DNA of 64,000 nt from Cyclobacteriaceae bacterium. Its GTDB lineage: Bacteria; Bacteroidota; Bacteroidia; Cytophagales; Cyclobacteriaceae. Both the position numbers and the translations under genes were made by a program. Where the stretch lies: positions 806,001-870,000 of the forward strand of contig JAHBUD010000001.1 of the NCBI GenBank assembly GCA_019638255.1, read 5' to 3'. The notes beneath the pieces were generated by a model that had not been told where the DNA came from, made no database searches, and saw only the letters and a list, made by a program, of their open reading frames with translations. Position 1 is the stretch's first letter; every line of letters begins with the position of its first letter. This document shows positions 25,701 to 33,720 of this stretch, piece after piece.

Positions 25701-27225
25701 TTATTCCATTGAAGATTTAGCACAGCTTATCTACGATTTAAAAAATGCCAACCGCAGTGCGCGGATAAATGTGAAACTCGTTTCGCAAGCCGGTGTGGGC
25801 ACGGTGGCAGCTGGTGTAGCCAAAGCAAAAGCAGATGCTATTTTGATTTCAGGTGGCGATGGCGGCACAGGCGCATCACCAATCAGTTCAGTGCGGCATG
25901 CCGGGTTGCCGTGGGAGCTTGGACTATCGGAAGCACATCAAACACTTGTAAAAAATAATCTACGAAGTCGTGTAACATTACAAACTGATGGACAGATTCG
26001 TACCGGTAGGGATATTGCCATGGCAACAATGCTTGGCGCAGAAGAATGGGGTGTTGCCACGGCAGCATTAGTGGTTGAAGGTTGCATTATGATGCGCAAG
26101 TGTCATCTTAACACCTGTCCGGTAGGCATTGCGACTCAGGATTCTGAACTCAGAAAATTATTCACCGGTAATCCGGATCATGTTGTAAACTTCTTTTATT
26201 TCCTTGCAGAAGACTTACGTGAAGTGATGGCAGAACTTGGGTTCCGTACCATCAATGAAATGGTTGGTCGGACGGATGTGCTTCGCGTTCGGCAAGATGT
26301 GGATCATTGGAAAGTAAAGAAGCTGGATTTCTCACCAATCCTTTATCGTGAAGCAACAGCTGAAGGCGTTGGACAATACAAGCAAGTTGAGCAGGATTTT
26401 GAATTGGAAAAAGTTCTCGATTGGAAATTGGTGGAAGCCGCACGAAATGCTTTGGAGGATGGTAATGAAGTTTCGGCTTCTTTCAACATTGAAAATACAA
26501 ATCGTTCAGTTGGTGCATTACTTTCAAATGAAGTTTCGAAAGTTTACAAAGGAAGTGGTCTTCCTGAAGATACGATCTGTTTTCACTTCAGAGGATCCGC
26601 AGGACAAAGCTTTGGCGTGTTCGTTGCCCCCGGCATAACGTTCGAACTGCAGGGAGAAGCAAACGATTATTTTGGAAAAGGTTTGTCGGGTGGTAAACTC
26701 ATCATCTATCCCGACAAGGAAGCAACGTTTAAGCCCGAGGATAACATCATTATCGGAAATGTTGCATTTTATGGTGCTACTTCAGGGGAAGCTTACATAC
26801 GCGGTCAGGCCGGTGAGCGATTCTGCGTGCGCAACTCAGGCGTAAAGGCCGTGGTGGAAGGCGTTGGTGATCATGGATGCGAGTACATGACGGGTGGGCG
26901 CGTAGTTATTCTGGGCAAGACCGGCAAAAATTTCGCGGCAGGCATGAGTGGAGGAATTGCTTATGTGTTTGATCCGGAGCAAACGTTAAAGGAGTTGTAC
27001 AATCCTGAAATGGTTGACCTGGAAAAAATGGATGATCATGACAAAGCTGAAGTTTACGGTATGATCAAAAAACATTTTACGTACACCAAAAGCGACCCAG
27101 CCGATTGGATTTTGGAAAACTGGGCACTTGCTACCGATATGTTTATTAAAGTGATGCCACGAGATTATAAAGCGGCATTACAAAAGAAGGCCTCCGTAAA
27201 AGTTGTAGAAAATACCGCACATTAA
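22705..27225 (+). CDS. gltB: Glutamate synthase, large (alpha) subunit
   Basis: Makes glutamate from 2-oxoglutarate and glutamine in ammonium assimilation. The 1506-residue chain has the full family order. A short propeptide ends before the catalytic nucleophile Cys19 (HDACGIGF), giving the N-terminal glutamine amidotransferase domain (to about 430). A central domain follows, then the FMN-binding synthase domain (about 870-1200) with the 3Fe-4S cysteines in CIMMRKCHLNTCPVG. The C-terminal right-handed beta-helix (GXGXG-type repeats such as GKGLSGGKLIIYP and GATSGEAYIRGQAGERF) ends it. gltD follows after 2 bp, so the pair forms a translationally coupled operon. The 187 bp upstream must hold the promoter. 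Confidence 0.98.
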   Translation: MRKTASIGLYTPELEHDACGIGFIANINGSKNYQVLSDSLSMLEDMEHRGGRGSSPKTGDGAGVLFQIPHDFFKAEAESCGLKLPEPGKYGVGMIFFPRDKKLLQACKEILQNIAHTLQLSLIGYRPVPVDHTVPGPGAAEVEPQIEQLFVKLVDETWDAQTLERKLFVFRNFASHTIAKKVKGADKVFFIASFSTRTIVYKGQLRTDQLRTYYADLQDERVTTALALIHSRFSTNTFPNWKLAQPFRYIAHNGEINTIRGNVNKMKSKEALFKSSYFTDDELKMLLPITNPEGSDSANLDALVEMLVLSGRTLPHVLMMLVPEAWQDNKLMDTHRKAFYKYHASMMEPWDGPAALVFTDGCRIGATLDRNGLRPLRYCITRSGRVVASSEAGALVIDPKDVLEKGRITPGKMLMIDLEKGKVFDDEKVKRSVYEGKPYYQWIIERRIKLRLEPIPGNFDESFQFETLLQRQQAYGYTREDIKTILKPMAEKGYEPIGSMGDDTPLAVLSKESRHISNYFKQHFAQVSNPPIDPIRERLVMSLFTRVGASLNVLEESAEHTAQIHISQPVLLNSDLAKLKNFVNRGYDYTVINCVFKADGKPGRLKEALKKICAEAQQAIQSGKRIIILSDKKVSKDCAPIPSLLSTGTVHHYLVEKRVRTHIGLVVEAGDAWEVHHFATIIGFGASSVNPYMALETIHALNENEELNSKLSTDQLFANYQKAIGNGLLKVMSKMGISTLQSYQSAQIFEAIGLSPEVIDTCFRGTISRIEGLSFDDLATEVLIRHRYAFTMNDSSLPVGGIYQWKRKGEKHLFSPEVIHLLQHSTKTDNYALYKKYAQKINDQTKDQLTLRGLLEFKKRNPIPIDEVEPVEEIFKRFATGAMSFGSISFEAHTTLAIAMNRIGGKSNSGEGGEDEIRYEKKPNGDWERSAIKQVASGRFGVTSYYLTNADELQIKMAQGAKPGEGGQLPGDKVDDWIGRVRHSTPGVGLISPPPHHDIYSIEDLAQLIYDLKNANRSARINVKLVSQAGVGTVAAGVAKAKADAILISGGDGGTGASPISSVRHAGLPWELGLSEAHQTLVKNNLRSRVTLQTDGQIRTGRDIAMATMLGAEEWGVATAALVVEGCIMMRKCHLNTCPVGIATQDSELRKLFTGNPDHVVNFFYFLAEDLREVMAELGFRTINEMVGRTDVLRVRQDVDHWKVKKLDFSPILYREATAEGVGQYKQVEQDFELEKVLDWKLVEAARNALEDGNEVSASFNIENTNRSVGALLSNEVSKVYKGSGLPEDTICFHFRGSAGQSFGVFVAPGITFELQGEANDYFGKGLSGGKLIIYPDKEATFKPEDNIIIGNVAFYGATSGEAYIRGQAGERFCVRNSGVKAVVEGVGDHGCEYMTGGRVVILGKTGKNFAAGMSGGIAYVFDPEQTLKELYNPEMVDLEKMDDHDKAEVYGMIKKHFTYTKSDPADWILENWALATDMFIKVMPRDYKAALQKKASVKVVENTAH

Positions 27226-27227
27226 GT

Positions 27228-28700
27228 ATGGGACAAGTTGATGGTTTTATGAAGTTCAATCGGGAGATGCCAAAGACCCGTGACCCGAAAGAGCGGTTGA
27301 AGGATTACAAAGAAATTTATCCTTCACTTGATCAGCATCATGTGAACCAGCAATCCGCGCGATGTATGGATTGTGGTGTTCCTTTCTGTCACAGTGGTTG
27401 TCCGCTGGGAAACAACATTCCGGATTTTAATGAAGCCGTTTACGCAGGCAATTGGGAAGAGGCTATACAGATTTTAAGTTCAACCAATAACTTCCCGGAA
27501 TTCACCGGCAGAATTTGCCCGGCACCATGTGAGGCAAGTTGTGTGTTGAGTATCAACAATAAGCCCGTCACGATTGAGTATATCGAGAAGTCAATAGCCG
27601 AAACAGCATTTGAGCGGGGGTACATCAAGCCACAACCCCCCAAAGTCAGAACGGGCAAACGTGTTGCTGTTGTAGGGTCTGGTCCTGCGGGATTGGCAGC
27701 CGCAGCACAATTGAATAAAGCCGGGCATTGGGTTACTGTTTTTGAACGCAGTGATAGAATTGGTGGATTGCTTCGCTACGGCATTCCGGATTTCAAATTA
27801 GAGAAGAAGGTGCTTGACCGCAGGCTGAAGTTAATGGAGCAGGAAGGCATCATCTTCCGCGTAAACTCCCATGTTGGTGTGAATGTGAGTGCACAATTCC
27901 TTCAGGATGAATTTGATGCAATAGTGATGTGTGGAGGAGCTTCAGCGCCACGCGACCTGCCGATACCCGGTAGAAATTTCTCAGGCGTTCACTTTGCCAT
28001 GGATTTCCTGACACAACAAAACAAGCGCGTTGCAGGTGATCGGATTTTTTCGGGCGATATTACGGCAACAGGAAAGAATGTGTTGGTAATTGGCGGTGGT
28101 GATACCGGTTCCGATTGCGTGGGCACATCAAACCGTCAGGGTGCAAAGTCTGTAACACAGATTGAGTTGCTGGCAAAACCACCAGTATCGAGAAATGCTG
28201 ATACCAATCCCTGGCCCACATGGCCAATGATCCTGAACACATCATCATCACATGAAGAAGGTGTGGAACGCAAGTGGGCCATACTCACAAAGGAATTTGT
28301 TGGAGATCACATGAACCGTTTAACCGGATTGAAAGTGGTGGATATTGAATGGAGCGTGTTGGAAAATGGAAAGACAGGATTCAAGGAAATAGAAGGATCG
28401 GAACGTACTATCCTGTGCGAGTTGGCTTTATTGGCAATTGGATTTGTAGGCGCAGAAAAAGGCGGTTTAGTGAGCGAATTAGAACTCGCGCTGGATGAGC
28501 GTGGCAACATTCAAACCCATGACTACATGACTTCAAAGAAGGGTGTGTTTGCAGCCGGTGATATCCGCAGAGGCCAGTCGCTGGTTGTATGGGCCATTTC
28601 CGAAGGCCGTGAAACCGCCAAAGCTGTCGATACATGGCTTATGGGCGAATCGCATCTTGAATCGAAGGATGAGTCGTTGGGGACAGTTGCCAGAAGCTAA
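27228..28700 (+). CDS. gltD: Glutamate synthase, small (beta) subunit
   Basis: NAD(P)H-oxidising partner of GltB that supplies electrons through FAD and iron-sulfur clusters. The 490-residue protein has the N-terminal cysteine clusters CMDCGVPFCHSGC and CPAPCEASC. The FAD motif VVGSGPAGLAAAAQL is near residue 150 and the NAD(P)H motif VIGGGDTGSDC near residue 290. The C-terminal second FAD contact is GVFAAGDIRRGQSLVVWAI. The cysteine spacing and length are normal. It begins 2 bp after gltB and ends with a 4-bp tail-to-tail overlap with the ureohydrolase gene. Confidence 0.97.
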   Translation: MGQVDGFMKFNREMPKTRDPKERLKDYKEIYPSLDQHHVNQQSARCMDCGVPFCHSGCPLGNNIPDFNEAVYAGNWEEAIQILSSTNNFPEFTGRICPAPCEASCVLSINNKPVTIEYIEKSIAETAFERGYIKPQPPKVRTGKRVAVVGSGPAGLAAAAQLNKAGHWVTVFERSDRIGGLLRYGIPDFKLEKKVLDRRLKLMEQEGIIFRVNSHVGVNVSAQFLQDEFDAIVMCGGASAPRDLPIPGRNFSGVHFAMDFLTQQNKRVAGDRIFSGDITATGKNVLVIGGGDTGSDCVGTSNRQGAKSVTQIELLAKPPVSRNADTNPWPTWPMILNTSSSHEEGVERKWAILTKEFVGDHMNRLTGLKVVDIEWSVLENGKTGFKEIEGSERTILCELALLAIGFVGAEKGGLVSELELALDERGNIQTHDYMTSKKGVFAAGDIRRGQSLVVWAISEGRETAKAVDTWLMGESHLESKDESLGTVARS

Positions 28701-29752
28701 ATTTTCTTTTGTGAACGTGCAACCTGCAACGTTATCCGGTAGAGCAGCCGTGCGCCAACGTTTGCATCCCATTCATCTTTACCTGGGCTTACTTCATTCA
28801 GGTCGAAACCAATAATAGTTTTTCCACTTTCAACAACACGTTCAATCAGGTAAAGCGTTTGCTCCACCTCAAAGCCTCCGGCAACCGGAGTTCCTGTGTT
28901 CGGGCAAAGTTTTGGGTCAAGTCCATCGATATCAAAACTGAGGTATACTTTTTCTGGAAGTTGTTTTACAATTTCGTCACAAATTTTCTTCCATGTCTCA
29001 CCCTCGTACATTCTTCTCTTAATATCACGATCGAAGTAGGTTATTATTCGGTCTGGCTTTTTGTTAATTACATCAACTTCTTCTTCGCAATAGTCGCGAA
29101 TACCCACCTGAACTAGTTTGCTTATGGAATTAATCTTCAAAGCATTGTACATTATTGAGGCGTGCGAGAATTCGAAGCCTTCGTAAGCATTGCGCAAGTC
29201 GGCATGAGCATCAATTTGCAGAACGCCAAAAGATGTATGTTGTTCGCTAAGCGCCTGCATAAAACCAAGCGGTGTGCTGTGATCTCCGCCTACCAATCCA
29301 ACGGTTTTATTCTTGGCCAGGAAATGACTGGTTTTGTTTTTTACGTAGGCATTTAGTTCGCGGCTGGCTTTATTAATTCCCTGTGCAATTGCCTTCATGC
29401 GTTTATTGGATGAAGCATCTTTACCCTGTTCCAATAAAGTTATGTAGGCCTCAGTTTTTTTACGCAACCTGTTGCTTTTGCCTTTAATGGCCGCTGGAAT
29501 TTTATCCAAAGCAATGCCCATTTTCCATGCATCCTGTATTTTCGCATCAAACAAGTCTATTTGAAAAGACGCATCAAAAATTGCTTTCGGCCCGTTGGCT
29601 GTTCCTGAGCCATAGGATACAGTCACTTCCCACGGCACCGGTATCAATACAACTTCCGATTCATCGGTCGTAAAGGGCAGGCCAAAGATGTTGTTGCTAA
29701 GATTACCAACACTGTTGGGGTCGAATGATTTTATTTTCTGTTGCTTGTTCAT
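28697..29752 (-). CDS. Agmatinase/arginase-family ureohydrolase
   Basis: Binuclear manganese hydrolase of the ureohydrolase family, 351 residues, acting on guanidino or formimino compounds (agmatine, arginine, formimidoylglutamate or guanidino acids). Metal-binding motifs are intact: GGDHS (near residue 155), DAHADLR (near 183) and SFDIDGLDP (near 273). The C-terminal FDLNEVSPG block is also present. An insertion (about 100-140, Lys/Ala-rich helix) makes it longer than typical SpeB. The substrate cannot be set from sequence; no speA or hut genes are in the window. Confidence 0.88.
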   Translation of the reverse strand: MNKQQKIKSFDPNSVGNLSNNIFGLPFTTDESEVVLIPVPWEVTVSYGSGTANGPKAIFDASFQIDLFDAKIQDAWKMGIALDKIPAAIKGKSNRLRKKTEAYITLLEQGKDASSNKRMKAIAQGINKASRELNAYVKNKTSHFLAKNKTVGLVGGDHSTPLGFMQALSEQHTSFGVLQIDAHADLRNAYEGFEFSHASIMYNALKINSISKLVQVGIRDYCEEEVDVINKKPDRIITYFDRDIKRRMYEGETWKKICDEIVKQLPEKVYLSFDIDGLDPKLCPNTGTPVAGGFEVEQTLYLIERVVESGKTIIGFDLNEVSPGKDEWDANVGARLLYRITLQVARSQKKI

Positions 29753-29917
29753 GTTTCAAGGAATGTTTGCGGGGGACAAAGATAAGCAGACGGCTAAAAT
29801 ATCAAGCTAAATGAGTGGAGCTTCTCTGGAACACCTGAGTCAGAGGAACCTGATCTTTAATTTTAATTACTATTCAATAATCCGTAAATTCGGAATTCCT
29901 AAACAAAGAATCTCTAA

Positions 29918-32620
29918 ATGAGAATATTTTGCTTGTGTCTTCTTCTCGTTGGCATTGTAGCTGTTAAATCAAACGCACAGCAAAATGTCCTTGATTTTGC
30001 GGTAACAATTTCGGAGCACGAGTTACCACTTCCTTTTAATTCATTTGTTGAGCGACTGGAAAGGCAACATCGTGTAAAATTTTTCTTTCATCCTGGATGG
30101 ACCAGCTACCTGAAAGTGAACAGGGCATACAGCAACATGCCCTTGGGGAGTGTTCTGGATCAACTTTTAGCCGATACTGAAATCTCCTATTCAACATTTG
30201 AGGATTACGGTATTGTGCTTTTGAAAGACCCCGCCCATGCCTTGGTACTCGAACAACTATTGTCTAAAGCAATTGCCGAACGAAAGAAAATTCAACAGGT
30301 AAAAATCGGTAATCCGGAAAACTACGACCGGTCAAAAAGGATAACCTTGCGAGGAACAATTATTGACGAGAAAACTTCTTTAGCGGTAAACAACGCAACT
30401 ATTACAGTGTTGGATGAATCAGCCGGAGCAACAAGTAATGAGCTGGGATATTACGAATTGGTCATGACACCGGGTGAACATATTCTGAGCTACCGTCATG
30501 CAAATTATACAGAGAAAGTAATTGAACTACAGGTGTATTCGAGTGGGCAACTGAATATTGAACTGGAGGAACTGGCAATTATGTTAGACGAGGTTATCGT
30601 TTCCGATCAGGCAATTATGAATACCTCAATCGGTCAAATGAATTTAAAGATGCCTGACCTGAAACGAGCTCCAACATTTTTAGGAGAGGTTGATTTAATC
30701 AAGCATGTGCAAATTCAACCCGGAGTTACTACGGTTGGTGAGGTGGCTGCGGGCTACAATGTACGGGGTGGTGGGGTTGATCAGAATCTCATCTTGTTTG
30801 ATGGTATCCAGATCTTTAATCCAGCTCATGCATTGGGTTTCTTTTCGGCCGTTAATACCGATGTTATTACCCAGGCATCGTTTTATAAGAGCGGTATCCC
30901 TGCCGAATTTGGTGGCCGTGTTTCATCCGTTATGAATGTTGGTTTTAGAGATGGTGATTACTACAATTGGAAAGGCAGTGGCGGTATCGGGATTATTTCT
31001 TCGCACGCAACTGTTCATGGTCCAATCAAAAGAGACACTACTTCTTTTCTCGCTTCATTTCGCACTACCTATTCCAACTGGATGCTTAACCTGGTTAACT
31101 CAGAATATAATTCCTTAGTAAACAGCTCCGTTTATTTTTATGACGGCACCGTTAAGCTAGCCCATAAATTTTCGAACCGCTCAAAAATTACATTTTCAGG
31201 ATATATGAGTCAGGATAAAATGCGCCTGACCACCGATACACTTTTCCAATGGAACAATCTTGCTGCTTCGTTGCGTTGGGATAGAACAGTCCGAGATAAT
31301 TTATACTACAGCATAACGCTGGGTGTTGGTGGGTATCACTACCTGATTCAGGAACCACAGGAATTTCAGGCTTTTGATTTAACCTACCGGATTACTTATC
31401 CGACACTGAAGGCAGATTTTAATTATACCAAAAAGCGACCGGTTTCATTTGGGGTGCACGCAACTGCTTATAATTTAAACCCGGGAACACTTCAACCAAC
31501 TTCAACAGAATCCTCCATTAGATCAATAGATATTGCAAATGAGAATGCACTGGAAGTTTCTTTGTATTACAGTGAAAACTTTACGTTAAGCGATCGCATT
31601 TATATTGATGCCGGAATGCGTTATGTATTATTTGCGCGGTTGGGACCAGCTACAGTTTACCAATACAAACCAGACGAGCCCCTTGAGCCACGGAATATAA
31701 TTGATTCAACTCTTTATCAAGCTGGAGAAATCGTAAAGCTCTATCACGGACTTGAACCTCGTGTTGCCATTCGCTATGCCATCGATCAGAACAGCTCAGT
31801 AAAGCTGGGATATCACCGGATCCATCAATTCTTACATTTGATCAGCAATACTGCGGCCATTACTCCGGTTGATGTGTGGCAACTAAGCAATCCTTTTTTC
31901 AGGCCTCAACGTGCCGATCAGATTGCAGCCGGATATTTTAGGAATTTGAAAAATAATACTCTTGAGCTATCCGGGGAATTATTTTATAAGCACATTGACA
32001 ATGTGCTTGAATTTAAAGATGGGGCACAATTGATCTTAAACGACAAGTTGGAGACAGCTTTACTGCCAGGAATATTAAAAGCGTACGGCATTGAACTTTC
32101 TGCGGCAAAGTTCATAGGTAAATTTCAAGGTTCACTTAATTATACCTGGTCCCGTTCGCTACGCCAGGTTAATGGTGCTTTCGACAGCGAACAGATCAAC
32201 AACGGAATGTGGTATCCTTCAAATTTTGACCAGCCCCATGTTGTAAATGCTACTTGGCGTATTGGCTTAACCCGTAGGCATTTCTTTAGCGGGTCATTTG
32301 CTTATCATACTGGTCGGCCGATTTCATTACCAGCACAGGTATTTCATGTGGATGGTATCGCCATTTCAAACTTTCAGGAGCGTAACACCTACCGTTTGCC
32401 GGATTATCACCGGTTAGATCTTGCTTTTATAATTGAAGGAAATCATAAACGCAAAAAGTTGTGGGGAGGAACGTGGATTGCCTCTGTGTATAATGCCTAC
32501 GGACGCAGGAATGCATATTCTGTTTTCTTTCAACAAAACGAGCAAGGTATTTTGAAGCCCTATCAGTTATCTGTTATCGGTGCAATCATTCCCTCCATTA
32601 CGTATAACTTCAAATTTTGA
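29918..32620 (+). CDS. STN-domain TonB-dependent outer-membrane receptor
   Basis: Outer-membrane receptor of 900 residues powered by TonB. Layout: signal peptide (1-20, ending SNAQQ); STN domain (about 30-110), the periplasmic signalling module that in FecA-type systems contacts an anti-sigma factor; carboxypeptidase-regulatory-like beta domain (about 148-225, TLRGTIIDEKTS...); plug (about 250-345, with YNVRGGGVDQNLILFDG); and a beta-barrel ending in the aromatic strand ITYNFKF. The substrate is unknown. It is the first gene of a tight three-gene operon; the next start codon overlaps its stop. No sigma/anti-sigma pair lies in the window, so any partner of the STN domain must be elsewhere. Confidence 0.93.
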   Translation: MRIFCLCLLLVGIVAVKSNAQQNVLDFAVTISEHELPLPFNSFVERLERQHRVKFFFHPGWTSYLKVNRAYSNMPLGSVLDQLLADTEISYSTFEDYGIVLLKDPAHALVLEQLLSKAIAERKKIQQVKIGNPENYDRSKRITLRGTIIDEKTSLAVNNATITVLDESAGATSNELGYYELVMTPGEHILSYRHANYTEKVIELQVYSSGQLNIELEELAIMLDEVIVSDQAIMNTSIGQMNLKMPDLKRAPTFLGEVDLIKHVQIQPGVTTVGEVAAGYNVRGGGVDQNLILFDGIQIFNPAHALGFFSAVNTDVITQASFYKSGIPAEFGGRVSSVMNVGFRDGDYYNWKGSGGIGIISSHATVHGPIKRDTTSFLASFRTTYSNWMLNLVNSEYNSLVNSSVYFYDGTVKLAHKFSNRSKITFSGYMSQDKMRLTTDTLFQWNNLAASLRWDRTVRDNLYYSITLGVGGYHYLIQEPQEFQAFDLTYRITYPTLKADFNYTKKRPVSFGVHATAYNLNPGTLQPTSTESSIRSIDIANENALEVSLYYSENFTLSDRIYIDAGMRYVLFARLGPATVYQYKPDEPLEPRNIIDSTLYQAGEIVKLYHGLEPRVAIRYAIDQNSSVKLGYHRIHQFLHLISNTAAITPVDVWQLSNPFFRPQRADQIAAGYFRNLKNNTLELSGELFYKHIDNVLEFKDGAQLILNDKLETALLPGILKAYGIELSAAKFIGKFQGSLNYTWSRSLRQVNGAFDSEQINNGMWYPSNFDQPHVVNATWRIGLTRRHFFSGSFAYHTGRPISLPAQVFHVDGIAISNFQERNTYRLPDYHRLDLAFIIEGNHKRKKLWGGTWIASVYNAYGRRNAYSVFFQQNEQGILKPYQLSVIGAIIPSITYNFKF

Positions 32621-33714
32621 TGGCAGTATTTAAAGCATATAGAGTGGTATTGATCATTTTGATTATCGGCAGCTGTGTTGATCCATTTAAGGTGCCCGAT
32701 TTAGAAAGAGCCCCTAAATTGGTTGTTGATGGATTGATCACCACAGATCCGGGACCTCACAAAGTAAAACTAACATCATCCTTCTCGCTCAATGAATTGC
32801 AAGGGTATCCAGTGACAGGCGCAGCGATTAGTATTTTAGATGACCTGGGCAATGTGGTTTTCCTAAACGATATCGGTGGAGGAGAATACCAGGTAACGCC
32901 TGTATCATGGCAGGCACAGCTTGGAAGATCGTATCGATTGAGAATAGTTTTAGCAGATGGCCGGCAATATGAATCTGTCGAGCAATTGATTTATGAAGCA
33001 GGAAGTATTGATTCGCTCTATTTTGCCTATGCTAGAAATGCCATCAATGCTGGTGATTTGGCCAATGAAAAAGATGCCTTTCTTACTTATGCCAATACAT
33101 CAGGCAGCGCTGAACTGCCCAATTTATTTCGCTGGCGCTGGCGGGGAACCTATGAGATTTTTACCCGCCCTGAGCTTACTCAAGCAGCTATTCCAGGTTG
33201 TTGTTTGGTTCCTGCACCTTTGCCGTGCAGCGGCTTCAATACTGACCTTGTGCCTGTAAATCCATGCACGTGCTGTACCTGTTGGGTTACAGAATTCAGC
33301 AGGCAGGCGCTTGTTTCAGAAAATGAATATACAAATGCCAGCCAGTTTAAGGGTGTGGAGATTGCCAAAATCCCGGTTGACGGCTTACGGTTTTACAACA
33401 AATATTACATCGAAGTTGAGCAGCTAAGTCTGGATGAATCATCATATACTTTTTGGAAGCTGGTAAATGCACAGCAATCTGGCGCCACCAACATTTTTCA
33501 ACCCAATGTTATTCGTATGCGGGGCAACGTGCGTAATGTTACCGATAGTCAAGAATTGGTTTTAGGTGTTGTCTCGTTTGCCTCTGTAACACGAGCTTCG
33601 ATGTTTATCTATCAGGATGACATAGAAGGAAACAAACCCTCGTTACCAATTATTGTTGCTGATTGCCGTGATTATAATGAAACATCAACCACTGAACCAC
33701 CACCCTTTTGGTAG
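32620..33714 (+). CDS. DUF4249 lipoprotein with a seven-cysteine cluster
   Basis: Lipoprotein of 364 residues of the DUF4249 family, which usually accompanies TonB-dependent receptors in Bacteroidota. It is thought to help the receptor at the cell surface, although this role is inferred. ATG 32620 overlaps the receptor stop (TGATG), so the two are coupled. Signal peptide and lipobox end at Cys19 (IIGSC). The family's N-terminal beta domain (LVVDGLITTDPGPHKVKLTSS) is clear. A dense group of seven cysteines lies at residues 194, 195, 203, 216, 218, 219 and 221 (CC...C...CTCCTC). It could bind metal or form disulfides, and it looks denser than I would expect for the family. Confidence 0.88.
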   Translation: MAVFKAYRVVLIILIIGSCVDPFKVPDLERAPKLVVDGLITTDPGPHKVKLTSSFSLNELQGYPVTGAAISILDDLGNVVFLNDIGGGEYQVTPVSWQAQLGRSYRLRIVLADGRQYESVEQLIYEAGSIDSLYFAYARNAINAGDLANEKDAFLTYANTSGSAELPNLFRWRWRGTYEIFTRPELTQAAIPGCCLVPAPLPCSGFNTDLVPVNPCTCCTCWVTEFSRQALVSENEYTNASQFKGVEIAKIPVDGLRFYNKYYIEVEQLSLDESSYTFWKLVNAQQSGATNIFQPNVIRMRGNVRNVTDSQELVLGVVSFASVTRASMFIYQDDIEGNKPSLPIIVADCRDYNETSTTEPPPFW

Positions 33715-33720
33715 GATGAT

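Noticed and set aside
22705..28700. Possible frameshift or novel fusion in the glutamate synthase operon.
   Set aside because: Both subunits are full length with all cofactor motifs; the 2-bp spacing is ordinary operon coupling.
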